Source of the DNA: Acidobacteriota bacterium
GTDB taxonomy: Bacteria; Acidobacteriota; Terriglobia; Terriglobales; Acidobacteriaceae
Assembly: GCA_021818105.1 (NCBI GenBank)
Contig: JAKAFB010000028.1
Location: forward strand, 1 to 39,464
Length of the DNA stretch: 39,464 nucleotides
Direction: 5' to 3'
A program made the position numbers and the translations under genes. The notes under the pieces were generated by a model that had not been told where the DNA came from, ran no database searches, and was given only the letters and a program-made list of their open reading frames with translations. Positions 1 to 9,500 of the stretch are shown here, one piece after another (the first letter of the stretch is position 1; every line of letters starts with the position of its first letter).

Positions 1-860
1 TATCTGAGCAGGTCTTCGAGGGTGGTGCTGAGGTCGGTTTTTTCGTCGCGGTACTTGACGATGACGGGGGCGTAGAGGCTGAGGCCCCAGTCCTGGCTGT
101 GCGGGTGGCCTTTGCCTTTGGAGACAGCGCGGGAGCCGGGGACGACGACGGCGTTGGCGGGGATGATGAGGGGCTGGTCGGCGGTGGCGCGGAGGATTGT
201 GCCGTGGACCAGGTCGTAGACGGGGGTGCCGCGGGTGAGGATGGTTCCGGGGGCGAGGACGGCGCCCTGGCGGACGATGGTTCCCTCGTAGACGCCGGTG
301 TTGCCGCCGACGAGCGCGTCATCCTCAATGATGACGGGGCTGGCGTTGATGGGCTCGAGGACGCCGCCGATCTGGGCCGCGGCGCTGAGGTGGACGCGCT
401 TGCCGATCTGGGCGCAGGAGCCGACGAGGGCGTGGGAGTCGACCATGGTGCCCTCGTCGACCCAGGCTCCGGCGTTGATGTACATGGGCGGCATGCAGAC
501 GACGCCGCGGGCGACGTAGGCTCCGGCGCGGACGCTGGAGCCGCCGGGGACGATGCGGATGCCGTCGGCGGGGGTGAAGTGGCGCGCGGGGTAGGTGTGC
601 TTGTCGACGAACGAGAGGCCGGCGGCGGAGGTGTCTGCCAGCGCGCCGAGGCGGAAGCCGAGCAGGATGCCCTGCTTGACCCAGGCGTTGACGCGCCAGC
701 CGGTGGGGCTGGCGGGGTCGGGCGAGGCGGAGCGGACGTCGCCGCGTTCAAGGGCGGAGCGGAGGGCGAGAAAGGCGTCCATGGCGGACTGGTCGCCGAT
801 GGCAGCGGGGCCGGCGGCGAAGGCGCTCTCGACGGCCTGTTGCAGCTCAGAGATATTCAT
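1..860 (-). CDS. dapD: 2,3,4,5-tetrahydropyridine-2,6-dicarboxylate N-succinyltransferase, 3' end cut by window edge
   Basis: DapD transfers succinyl from succinyl-CoA to tetrahydrodipicolinate in the cytoplasmic lysine/meso-diaminopimelate pathway. The minus-strand frame opens at the ATG ending at 860 and stays open to the window edge (286 codons). The N-terminal helical part (MNISELQQAVESAF...) and the WVKQGILLGFRLG segment match the family. A left-handed beta-helix follows, with the typical stretches IRIVPGGSSVRAGAYVARG, MPPMYINAGAWVDEGTMVDS and GGVLEPINASPVIIEDD. The visible end (SLYAPVIVKYRDEKT...) is close to the usual C-terminus, so only a few residues are probably missing. No clear Shine-Dalgarno precedes the ATG. 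Family assignment is firm; completeness beyond the edge cannot be seen. Confidence 0.95.
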   Translation of the reverse strand, partial: MNISELQQAVESAFAAGPAAIGDQSAMDAFLALRSALERGDVRSASPDPASPTGWRVNAWVKQGILLGFRLGALADTSAAGLSFVDKHTYPARHFTPADGIRIVPGGSSVRAGAYVARGVVCMPPMYINAGAWVDEGTMVDSHALVGSCAQIGKRVHLSAAAQIGGVLEPINASPVIIEDDALVGGNTGVYEGTIVRQGAVLAPGTILTRGTPVYDLVHGTILRATADQPLIIPANAVVVPGSRAVSKGKGHPHSQDWGLSLYAPVIVKYRDEKTDLSTTLEDLLR

Positions 861-988
861 GGCTTTTTGAGTTTATCAATATATGTAAGGGGAAGGACTG
901 CGGGGCGTACATTGTGCCGGGGCTGGGATGAGCAGCGCCGCGGGTGTGCCTGTTGCGGGCGCGGAAGCGCTGGGAGGCGGGGGCTTGC

Positions 989-1324
989 TCAGGCTGTGCG
1001 CCCTGTGGGCTCCCTGCCGTTGCCGTTTTGACGCACAGGCTGGAGGCGGAAGGAGTTTTCGCCGGCAGGGATCATCGAGAGCGGAACGGGAGTGCGACCG
1101 CAGGGGCTCTGGATGTGCTTCGCCTCAAGCCAGGCGCAGAGGCGGGGGTCGAAGATCTCCGGCTCTCCCTGCCAGAAGTTTGGCGACAGTGTGCAACTAA
1201 TCTGGAGATGGTCCAGTTGCAGCTCGATGGAATCGACGGGCGTTGGAAAGTAGCGCTTAACATTATTTACGCCCACATGCAGTCCGGTTATGCCGCGACC
1301 CTTGCATTGTGTTGTGACCACCAT
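989..1324 (-). CDS. small hypothetical protein (111 aa)
   Basis: I do not recognise a family. The frame reads like a real protein: mixed hydrophobic and charged residues, a Cys/Trp-containing core ([20 protein letters not shown], then RLCAWLEAK) and a C-terminal [14 protein letters not shown] segment. It has no low-complexity Ala/Gly/Arg runs of the kind seen in antisense shadows here. The chosen ATG at 1324 follows a weak purine-rich AGACAGG; in-frame codons continue upstream to 1477 but that extension is unlike protein. There is no signal peptide or membrane segment, so it is probably cytoplasmic. It lies in the same direction as dapD and the sugar operon but well separated from both. It could be a lineage-specific acidobacterial protein, or less likely a spurious frame. 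Confidence 0.55.
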   Translation of the reverse strand: MVVTTQCKGRGITGLHVGVNNVKRYFPTPVDSIELQLDHLQISCTLSPNFWQGEPEIFDPRLCAWLEAKHIQSPCGRTPVPLSMIPAGENSFRLQPVRQNGNGREPTGRTA

Positions 1325-1678
1325 AGCGTACCTGTCTTCTCGACCTCGGAGAAAGTCAGTCTCGAAAGCCCGGTTGTGGGAAGCCGCCGCCGGTAGTCTG
1401 AAAGCCAAAGTCCAGCTTTCACGTGCGGGAAATGACCAGCGGGAACGCCGATTGTGGGTTGATGGTGCGCTGTTCACAGTCCGCTGTCAAGAGCTATCGG
1501 GCAGAGTCAACATGGCACCGCGGGTGCTTTCAGCTATTCGTGCCGGGACTGCGCTCGGACGGCAGTCCTATAGCTCACACACTCATAGATGCTAACTGGG
1601 TAGTTTTGGTGAGCAGGATTTTCTTGCGCTTTGCAGGAAATGCGGGGCGCGGTGAGTTAGACGAAGCCCTTTGTCGAG
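1325..1678. other. intergenic stretch without a recognisable gene
   Basis: About 350 bases between the end of the aminotransferase gene and the small hypothetical gene. Short open frames exist on both strands, but none has family features or a good ribosome-binding site. I see no tRNA, strong hairpin terminator or insertion-sequence remnant here. It presumably holds the 3' end of the sugar operon transcript and the promoter of the small gene. Confidence 0.5.
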
Positions 1679-2815
1679 TTAGAAGGAAGGTGGGGTAAGA
1701 GCCTGGCGGAGCGCCGCAGCGATACGGGCTTGCTGCTGGGACGTGATGCGATTAAAGAAAGGCAGGGCCAGGGTGCGGCGGGCGATGGACTCGGTGAGGG
1801 GCAGTGCGCCGAGGGTGGTGCTGGGGTGGTTACGCCAGGCCGGCTGCTGGTGGATGGGGGCAAAGTAGCGGCCAGTGGCGATACCCTGGGCCGCGAGTGC
1901 GGCCTGGACGCGGTCGCGGTCTACGTTTTCGGGCAGGCGGACGACGTAGACGAACCAGCTTATGGTGCGGCGGGGCAAGGCCAGCGGGGGAAGTTCAAGG
2001 CCGGGGATGGAGCTGAGCAGATGGTGGTAGCGCTCGGCGGCGGCGCGGCGCAGGGCGAGGATTTCGCTGATACGGCTGAGCTGGACGCGACCGAGGGCGC
2101 AGGCGAGGTCGGATAGACGGTAGTTGTAGCCGATTTCGGCGTGGTCGAGCCAGCCGGAGTTAGGCTGACGGCCTTGATTGCGCAGGCTGCGCAGGCGGGT
2201 AGCGTGGGCGGCGTCGTGGGCGAGGATGGCTCCACCCTCGCCTGTGGTGAGCTGCTTGTTGGGATAGAAGCCGAAGACCGCGAGGTGACCGAAGCTCCCG
2301 GCGCGGTGGCCATCGAACTCCGCGCCTATGGCCTCGCAGGCGTCCTCGATGAGCGCGAGGTTGTGGTGGTGGGCGATGGATCGGAGGGCATCCATTTCGG
2401 CGGGGACACCGAAGGTGTGAACGGCGAAGATGGCGCGGGTGCGGGGGGAGATGGCCTGCTCGACGGCTGCGGGCGAGAGATTAAGGATGACGGGATCAAT
2501 CTCGACAAAGACGGGCGTAGCACCCACCTGAAGGACGGCGTTGGCGACGGCGATGAAGGTGAAGGAAGGAAGGATTACTTCGTCGCCCACTCCGATGCCG
2601 AGGGTGAGGAGCGCAAGATGCAGACCGGCGGTGCCGGAACTGACGGCAACGGCGTGGGGCACGTCGTGATAGGCAGCGAGGGCCTGTTCGAAGGCGGCAA
2701 GCTCGGGGCCGAGGCTCAGGTGCGGCGTGCGCAGGACGGCGGTGACGGCGTTGATTTCAGCTTCGGTGATGTCGGGCGCGGAGAGCGGGATGTGCTCGAC
2801 GGCTGGATCGGTCAT
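1679..2815 (-). CDS. DegT/DnrJ/EryC1/StrS family PLP-dependent sugar aminotransferase
   Basis: A 378-aa fold-type I aminotransferase of the sensory/sugar DegT family. It would transfer an amino group to a keto-sugar nucleotide in the cytoplasm, most simply the 4-keto product of the upstream dehydratase. Visible motifs are SSGTAGLHLAL (about 59-69, PLP phosphate loop), the IEDACEAIGAEFDG block with Asp158 (pyridine nitrogen), and FYPNKQLTTGEGG with Lys187 as the Schiff-base lysine. The length is normal for the family. Its ATG overlaps the stop of the NeuC-like gene (ATGA, 2812-2815), so the two are translationally coupled. The N-terminus (IPLSAPDITEAEI...) is the generic DegT type, not the LegC type, so the exact sugar is unknown. 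Confidence 0.9.
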   Translation of the reverse strand: MTDPAVEHIPLSAPDITEAEINAVTAVLRTPHLSLGPELAAFEQALAAYHDVPHAVAVSSGTAGLHLALLTLGIGVGDEVILPSFTFIAVANAVLQVGATPVFVEIDPVILNLSPAAVEQAISPRTRAIFAVHTFGVPAEMDALRSIAHHHNLALIEDACEAIGAEFDGHRAGSFGHLAVFGFYPNKQLTTGEGGAILAHDAAHATRLRSLRNQGRQPNSGWLDHAEIGYNYRLSDLACALGRVQLSRISEILALRRAAAERYHHLLSSIPGLELPPLALPRRTISWFVYVVRLPENVDRDRVQAALAAQGIATGRYFAPIHQQPAWRNHPSTTLGALPLTESIARRTLALPFFNRITSQQQARIAAALRQALTPPSF

Positions 2816-4005
2816 GGGCGGGGGACCTCGCCCGGTTCGGTTTCTGGCAAGGGGACGGGCTTCTTGATGAGCAGGTTGTCGAGGGGGACAGTGGTGAGCA
2901 CGCGAGTGATGGTTTGGGCCGCGGTGCCGTCGCCGTAGGGATTGGTCATGCCGGCGAGGCTGTGGCGGAACTCCGGCGAGAGTGCGTGGCGGATGGCGGT
3001 GCGGATGGCCTTGGCTTCAGCGGGCACGTCGATGACGTTTGGCGCCCGCTCGCGGCCCTGCTGGCGCATGCCAACGTTGACGACGGGCAGTGCGAAGGAG
3101 GCGGCCTCCATGATGCCGCTGGAAGAGTTGCCGATGAGCAGGTCGGCATGGCGGAGGAGGCTCCAATAGGTGATGGCGTCGAGGTTGACGAAGATGTGCG
3201 TATGGGGGCGCGACTCGGCGAGGGCGCGGGTGCGCTCGATGAGCGCGTAGCTGCCTGCGTCGGCATTGGGATAGACGAAGATGAGCTGGCCGCGCGTCCT
3301 GGCGAGCGCGGCGAAGAAGGCGTCGGCCTCGGCGTTGGTGTCGCGCAGGATGGTGACGGGATGCCAGGCGGCGACGATGGTGGGCGGCGTGAGCGCAAGG
3401 CCGAGGTGGGCAACCAGCGCGGCGTGATCGAGCAGCGCGGAACGTTGCATGTGGTCAAGCGACGGCGCGCCGGCGTGGTGGACGCGCCAAGGCTCCTCGC
3501 CCATGGCGATGACGCGGCGGCGGGCGGTTGGAGTGGAAGTGAAGTGAATGTGCGCGAGCTTGGTGAGGGCGTTGCGCACCTGGTCGTCGATGGCTCCCTG
3601 GCTGACTTCGCCGCCTTCGATGTGCGCAATGGGAATGCGCAGGGCGAGCGCGACGGATGCGGGCGCAAGCATTTCGTAGCGGTCCGCGATGAGCAGGAGC
3701 AGATCGGGGCGCCAGGCGGAGAGCGCGTCGGCCAGGCCGAGGATGGCGATGCCGATGGTCTTGGCCATGCCGGTGTCGGTATCCGAGCTGAGCAGGCACT
3801 CGATACGAGCCCTGATGGGGAAACCGTCGCGCTCGATTTCCGCGATGGTATTGCCGAACCCGGGCGAGAGATGCGGCCCGAGGACGATCACTCCGAGCTC
3901 GACGCCGGGATGCGCGGATAACTCGCGCAGGGGCCAGTAGAGATGGCTGTAGTCAGCGCGCGAGGTGGTGACGACGGCAATGCGGCGTTTGCTGGGTTGG
4001 CTCAT
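2812..4005 (-). CDS. neuC: UDP-N-acetylglucosamine 2-epimerase (hydrolysing), NeuC/LegG type
   Basis: A 397-aa GT-B-fold hydrolysing epimerase. The family converts UDP-GlcNAc (NeuC), or UDP-diacetylbacillosamine (LegG), to a free N-acetylmannosamine-type sugar for nonulosonic acid synthesis. Characteristic features are the start VVTTSRADYSHLYWPL, ADRYE near 107-111, the HIEGGEVSQGAIDDQVRNAL block near 128-147 with Glu130 and Asp140/141, and IGNSSSGIMEA near 308. This is the NeuC subfamily, not the non-hydrolysing WecB subfamily, which lacks the SRADY start. It overlaps both neighbours by 4 bp, the middle gene of an operon running 5096 to 1679. Given the dehydratase and aminotransferase around it, a LegG-like substrate is plausible, but the NeuB synthase and CMP-transferase are not in the window. 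Confidence 0.88.
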   Translation of the reverse strand: MSQPSKRRIAVVTTSRADYSHLYWPLRELSAHPGVELGVIVLGPHLSPGFGNTIAEIERDGFPIRARIECLLSSDTDTGMAKTIGIAILGLADALSAWRPDLLLLIADRYEMLAPASVALALRIPIAHIEGGEVSQGAIDDQVRNALTKLAHIHFTSTPTARRRVIAMGEEPWRVHHAGAPSLDHMQRSALLDHAALVAHLGLALTPPTIVAAWHPVTILRDTNAEADAFFAALARTRGQLIFVYPNADAGSYALIERTRALAESRPHTHIFVNLDAITYWSLLRHADLLIGNSSSGIMEAASFALPVVNVGMRQQGRERAPNVIDVPAEAKAIRTAIRHALSPEFRHSLAGMTNPYGDGTAAQTITRVLTTVPLDNLLIKKPVPLPETEPGEVPRP

Positions 4006-5096
4006 GGGGCGACTCGCGGGCGGCTTTGTGTGGCAAGGGCAAGCAGGGCCGGGCTGGGTGTGTAGTCGGGCACGAGTGCGCGCATGGAGTCGAGCGCTGT
4101 GGCGAGATCACGAGCGTCAAGCGCGGCACGGAGAGCGGTGAGTTTGCTATGCAACTCCGCATGCTGGAGCGCAGGGGATTCGACGCGAAGCAGCCCGGCG
4201 GCTTGCGCGGGTTGTGCGCGTTCACTGGATGCAACGAGATGCTCGACTTCCTTGTCGCCGGGGCGCGGGTGGGTGAACTCGATGGGAATGTCACGGCCGG
4301 GGGCAAGGGTTGTGGCCATGAAGCGCGCGAGGTCGGCGATGAAGTGTGGCGCGGGCAGGGCGGGCGTGAGTAGCGCTGGCTCGCAGGCGGCGGTGAGAAG
4401 CAGGCTGGCGGCCTCGTCAAGCGTGAGGAAGTAGCGGCGTGCGGCGGGATCGGTGACGGTGATGGGACCGCCGCGGGCGATTTGGTGCGCGAAGACTTCG
4501 GCGACACTGTCGCGCGAGGCGAGCACGTTGCCAAGGCGCAGGACCGTGCCGTGCGCGGCGAGAACGATCTGCTCGGCCACGCGCTTTGTGGCACCCATGA
4601 TGGAAGAGGGTTCGACGGCTTTGTCAGTGGAGAGAAGGATTACGCGAGCTGTGTGCGCAGCCGACGCCGAGACGAGTGCTTGTGTGCCGAAGACGTTGTT
4701 GGCGATGGCCGCCAGGGGCTGCTCCTCCATCAGCGGAACGTGCTTGAAGGCGGCGGCGTGGAAAACGATGCGCGGTGCGTGGAGCGAGAAGATTTCGTCG
4801 AGGAGGGTGTGGTCACTTGCGCTGCCGAGGAGAAAGGTCGTGGGCACATCGAGAGCGGCTTCATGCCACATGCGCTGCAAGGCATAGAGATGACTTTCTG
4901 AGGCCTCCAGAAGAACGAGGCGCGCTGGCTGGAGCGCGGCGAGGCGCAGAGCGAGCGCGGAGCCGATGGAGCCGCCGGCGCCGGTGACTAGGATGGGCTG
5001 GTGGCGCAGGCGGGACAGGGCCTCGGGCGAAGGTGCGGGCAGCGCCGGGCGAGCCAGAAAGGCGCGCCAGTCGATGCGTTCAAGAGAATCCGTCAC
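4002..5096 (-). CDS. FlaA1/CapD-family nucleoside-diphosphate-sugar 4,6-dehydratase (SDR)
   Basis: A 364-aa soluble short-chain dehydrogenase of the polysaccharide-biosynthesis (FlaA1/CapD) family, probably a UDP-GlcNAc 4,6-dehydratase supplying a 4-keto-6-deoxy sugar. It has the Rossmann motif TGAGGSIGSAL (38-48), AFKHVPLMEE, NNVFGTQ, and the catalytic STDKAVEPSSIMGATKR block: Asp158 and Lys159, with Met167 at the position of the usual catalytic Tyr. As I recall, CapD/PglF-type members also carry Met here, so this is not necessarily inactivating. The N-terminal membrane domain of long CapD/PglF proteins is absent. It is the first gene of the overlapping dehydratase-NeuC-DegT set; the next start overlaps its stop (ATGA). 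Confidence 0.88.
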   Translation of the reverse strand: MTDSLERIDWRAFLARPALPAPSPEALSRLRHQPILVTGAGGSIGSALALRLAALQPARLVLLEASESHLYALQRMWHEAALDVPTTFLLGSASDHTLLDEIFSLHAPRIVFHAAAFKHVPLMEEQPLAAIANNVFGTQALVSASAAHTARVILLSTDKAVEPSSIMGATKRVAEQIVLAAHGTVLRLGNVLASRDSVAEVFAHQIARGGPITVTDPAARRYFLTLDEAASLLLTAACEPALLTPALPAPHFIADLARFMATTLAPGRDIPIEFTHPRPGDKEVEHLVASSERAQPAQAAGLLRVESPALQHAELHSKLTALRAALDARDLATALDSMRALVPDYTPSPALLALATQSRPRVAP

Positions 5097-5165
5097 GCAG
5101 CCAAGTATAAATTGGGGCTCGTGCGCCGTGTTGTGTGCACGGTGGCGATGAGCTCAAGAGAGCGG

Positions 5166-6380
5166 TTATGGCGTGGCATCGGTACCGGGCGGGTAGGAGC
5201 AGTTCGCGACGTGATACCAGGGCACATGGAGCGTGCCGGGATGGAGGTCCAGGCAGACCGGATCGCCAAGGCCGGTTTGGCTGTAAGTGGAGCGGGAGAC
5301 GCTGATTTGGTTGCCGGACTGGACTGGGCCCCAGGGGGCAAGCACAAGAATGTAGGACGTGGAGCGGCCACTGGAGATGTGTTTGCCAGTGACCGTGGTG
5401 GTGTAGCGGGTGACCTGGGCTGCGTCCTCCAGGGTATCGGCTGCCACGCTGATGCAGTAACTGTAACCGCAGGCTAGCATGAGCACGACGAGCAATCTTC
5501 CTGTGTTGCCGGGATTTTGCTGTACGGCGTTGAAGAGTCCCGCGCAGTAGGCGAGGCCAATGGGCACCATGAGGAGAAGCAGCGGCTGCAAAGAAACGAT
5601 GTGGCGGCCGACCACTGGAACAAGAAGACCGAGTGTGCAGGCGATGAGCGTGTAGCTCAACTCGGCGCGGGGATCCTTGCTGGGCTTGAACACGGTGTAG
5701 AGCAGCGGCGAACGGAGCACAAGCAGGATAGAGATGACGGGGATGACGGTGAGGACAAGGACAAGGGGCAGGCGGGGCAAAAGGTCGGGGACAAAGAGGC
5801 CAATGGCAGCTGCGATGGCGACAATGAGGAGGAACAGGCCCCAAGTCTTGGCGGTGGCGAGGGCTTGCATGCGCTCCTCGGGTGTCGCTCCGAGGCTTTC
5901 TTCGCGGGAGATTTGATCAAGGATTGCGTGACGGCCGGTCTGATCGAGGTCGGTGACCTGCTCGGTCCACCGGTTGAAGGTATCGTCCGTGTCGAAGTAG
6001 CTGGGGACGTTGATGGTGCCGAGACCGCCCTTGAGGCGGAACTGGAGGACGCGGCCGTAGCGCGTGCTGAAAGTGCGGAAGCCTTCTATGCCGCCAAGCT
6101 CGGCGGACTGCTCGCGAAAGGCGCCCTGCACTTGAATGCGCGAGCCCTCGATGATGACCCGCGAACGGGCAGCAAGCGCGATGGTGTATATGCCCATGGC
6201 GAGAAATATCAGCGGGACGAGGAGCACGGGAAGATGCGTTTGCTGCGCATACGCATAGGTAACGCAGCCAATGGCGGAAAAGCCGATGAGCAACATGCCG
6301 AGGATGACGTAGAACATCTTGCGCCAGGCTTTCATGCCGTACTCATGACGGTCGAAGCTGCCGCGCAGAAAGGCGTCCAT
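5166..6380 (-). CDS. polytopic membrane protein with a PH-like domain, function unknown
   Basis: A 404-aa inner-membrane protein. A pair of membrane helices lies near residues 20-70. A beta-rich segment follows (SRVIIEGSRIQVQG... GIEGFRTFSTRYGRVLQFRL) that resembles the bacterial PH-like (bPH) module. After a charged linker come about five more membrane segments (about 165-310) and a C-terminal soluble part of about 95 residues with two Cys (CLDLHPGTLHVPW...NCSYPPG). The ATG at 6380 was chosen because GAGGGAGCC sits at proper spacing upstream; in-frame codons further 5' look non-coding. It lies 69 bp upstream of the sugar operon on the same strand, so it could be co-transcribed, but nothing in it is carbohydrate-specific. 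Confidence 0.8.
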   Translation of the reverse strand: MDAFLRGSFDRHEYGMKAWRKMFYVILGMLLIGFSAIGCVTYAYAQQTHLPVLLVPLIFLAMGIYTIALAARSRVIIEGSRIQVQGAFREQSAELGGIEGFRTFSTRYGRVLQFRLKGGLGTINVPSYFDTDDTFNRWTEQVTDLDQTGRHAILDQISREESLGATPEERMQALATAKTWGLFLLIVAIAAAIGLFVPDLLPRLPLVLVLTVIPVISILLVLRSPLLYTVFKPSKDPRAELSYTLIACTLGLLVPVVGRHIVSLQPLLLLMVPIGLAYCAGLFNAVQQNPGNTGRLLVVLMLACGYSYCISVAADTLEDAAQVTRYTTTVTGKHISSGRSTSYILVLAPWGPVQSGNQISVSRSTYSQTGLGDPVCLDLHPGTLHVPWYHVANCSYPPGTDATP

Positions 6381-6586
6381 AAGAAGGGCTCCCTCGATGC
6401 TGCTTTGTATCACAACGCCGTAAAAATGCAATTGGCGAATGATGAACTTGGTGCTGGCAGGGGTGTGCTTTGATGGCAGCAAAGCGAGGGGTGGGAGGCG
6501 GTGCAAGCGGCGCGGCCTGTCGCATACACTGGATGGTTCCCCGATTTTCTGCGGGCCGACGAGGCCCGAATGGCTTGGAGAAGACG
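6381..6586. promoter_or_regulatory. divergent intergenic region
   Basis: About 200 bases between the divergent membrane-protein gene (minus) and the TPR/FG-GAP gene (plus). It should hold both promoters. I could not identify convincing -35/-10 pairs. GGAGAAG at 6577-6583 is the best ribosome-binding site and sits 6 nt (from GGAG) before a TTG at 6587. Confidence 0.4.
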
Positions 6587-9500
6587 TTGCGAAAGAACTG
6601 GATGCGGATAAGCGGGCCTGTGGCCTTGTTGTTGCTTGCGGCGGCTGCGATGGCGTCGGCAGAGACGCGGTATGACACGGAAGCGATTCTGCTGAACAAT
6701 CGCGGCGTGGCGCAGATGGGCCAGCAGTTCACGCAGCGCGCGGAGGAGAGCTTTGCCGCGGCCTTCAAGAAGGACCCCAAACTGGCGCAGGCGGCCATCA
6801 ATGACGGCATTGCGCTGATGACGCTGCAGAAGCTGACGGAGGCGAAGGAGGCCTTTAAGAAGGCATTAGCGCTGGAGCCGAACAATCCGCAGGCGTGGTA
6901 CAACCTGGGCCTTGCGCAGCATGCGAATAACGAACTGGACGATGCGCTGGCGAGCTTCAAGCAAGCGGTGAAGTACGACCCGCGCGACGTGGACTCGTAT
7001 TACTTCGAGGGCGTGTGCTACCAGGAGATGAAGGAGTTTGACAAGGCGATTGCTGTGCTGAAGCAGGCGCTGGCGATCAATCCGCTGCATGCGTCGTCGG
7101 AGTTTGCGATGGCGCGGGCGCTGCAACGCTCCGGGCACACGCAGGAGGCGCGGGAACACTTCAAGCTCTTCCAGCACATGACGAGCACGAAGATCTCGGC
7201 GGCCATCGGGCTGGCGTATGGCGAGCAGGGCCACTACTCCACAGTGACGCCGGTGGAGGAGCCGCAGGAGATCCAGAAGCAGATGATTCCGGTGAAGCTA
7301 GAGCCGGAGACGCTGATTGCTGCGGAGAAGCATGGAGACGAGACGGGCGGCGCATGCATGCTGGACACGTCCGGCGCTGGGCAGATGGACCTGGTGCTGA
7401 TGGAGACTGGCGCTCAGGCGATTCGCGTGCTGCATCGTGGGGCGGATGGGAAGTATGCAGCTCTGGATGCCGCGGGCATGGGGTTGAAGGCAGCGGGCCA
7501 CGCTGTGGCGTGCACGGTGGGCGACTTTGATGCGGATGGCTTGAATGACCTGGCGGTGGCGCTGGAGGACAAGGTGCTGCTGTTCCGCAACCTTGGGCAT
7601 GGCAAGTTTGAGGACGTAACGGAGGCAGCGGGCATCACGCCGCGCAACCGGCCCACGGGCATTACGTTTGTAGACTTCGATCACGACGGCGATCTGGATT
7701 TATTGCTTTCAGGTGCAGAGCAAAAGCCGGGCGATGAAGCAAATGTGCTGTGGCGCAACAACGGCAACAAGACGTTCACGGAGTGGACTGCGCCGACGGG
7801 ACTGGAAGGCAGCGGCAGGACGGCTTCGGTGATCCTGACGGACTTTAATAATGACCGCGCGGTGGACCTGGCGATGACGGGCGACGGCGCTGCTCCGCTG
7901 CTGTATGTGAATCCGCGCGAGGGCAAATATCCCACGCAGGCGCTTTATGACGCGAAGTTGCCTGCGACGGAAGGCATTGCGGTGCTGGATTTCAATAAAG
8001 ACGGCTGGATGGATATTGCCGTGACGCATGCGGGCGAGCCAGGGCTGACGCTTTGGCGCAACGTGGCAGGTCCGCAGAACGTGGGGCGACGCTTTGAGCG
8101 CATGAGCTTGCCGCTGCAGGGCGCGCAGCGTGGATGGGGCGTGACGGCTGTGGACATCGACAACGACGGATGGATTGACCTTGCGGCGATTGTGCAGACG
8201 AGTACAGGGCCGCACGTAAAGGTCTTCCGCAACCGCGGAGACGGAACGTTTGAGGACGTGAGCGGCGCACTGGGGCTGGACCGCGTGAAGCTGAGCGCGC
8301 CGCGGGGGCTGATTGCCGTGGACGTAGACGGCGACGGCGCGGCAGACCTGATTGTGACGCAAGAGAATGCGCCGCCGGTGTTGCTGCACAACATCGGCGC
8401 GAACAAAAACAACTTTGTGCGGCTGGATTTGACCGGCTACGCCGACAACAAGACGGCAATCGGCGTGAAGGTGGAGATCTTTGCCAGCGGGCAGTGGCAG
8501 AAGTGGGAGCTGGCGGGTGCGTCAGGCTACCAGACGCAGGCACCGCCGCAACTGCTGATTGGGCTGGGCAAGGCGAAGGGCATCGATCTGCTGCGCATTT
8601 TGTGGCCCACGGGCGTGTTGCAGGATGAGATTGATTTGCCGCAGAAGCCCGTGATTGCGATGAAGGAAGCGGACCGTCGCGGCAGCTCGTGCCCGGTGCT
8701 GTTTGTGTGGAACGGGCATGAGTACAAGCTGGTGACGGATGTGATTGGCGCAGGCGTGGTGGGGCACTGGTTCACGCCAACGAAGCGCAATACGCCGAAT
8801 CCGAGCGAATGGATCAAGGTGGATGGCACGCAGGTGAAGACGGTGAACGGGAAGGTGAGCCTGCGCTTCATCGAGCCGATGGAGGAAGTGAACTACATTG
8901 ACCAACTGCGGCTGGTCGCGGTGGACCATCCGGAGAATGTGGAAGTGAATCCGGATGAGAAGTTTCTGGACGATCCGCCGTTTGCCTCGGGGCGCGTGGT
9001 GGCCTCAGAGGGCGTTCGACTGCCGCTGGGCGCATGGGATGGCGAAGGGCATGACGTGCTGACGCAACTGAGCAAGAGCGATCACGTTTTTGCCAGCGGG
9101 TTCAAGCCGCTGCCGTATGACGGCTTTGCCAACGAGCACACGCTGACACTGGACCTGGGCGATGTGAACGTGCATGCACCGCTGCGTCTGCTGATGACGG
9201 GATACGTGAACTACTTCAGCGCAACGTCACTGTATGCCGCGTGGCAGGCGGGCGTGAAGCCGATTTCGCCGTACGTGGAGGCGCAACTGCCGTATGGAAC
9301 GTGGCAACGCATACCGGGCGAAGTGGGTTTCCCGGCAGGACTGGAGCGGACGATCGTGGTGGACCTGACGGGCAAGCTGCCTGCGGGCACACGGCAGATT
9401 CGCCTCGTGAGCAACCTGGAGATTTACTGGGACCAGGTGCTGGTGGACAACCACGCGGAAGGCACCGTGCGCACGGAAGAACTGCCGATGACGCTGGCCA

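Noticed and set aside
99..1031. Plus-strand open frame of 310 codons at the left edge
   Set aside because: Antisense to dapD; translation is Gly/Ala/Asp repeats without any family feature.
2141..3921. Plus-strand frames opposite the sugar operon
   Set aside because: Shadows of the DegT and NeuC genes, which carry intact catalytic motifs.
7520..8360. DNA-level tandem repeats in the FG-GAP region
   Set aside because: Only the short DxDxDGxxD protein motif recurs; the nucleotide sequence between copies is diverged.
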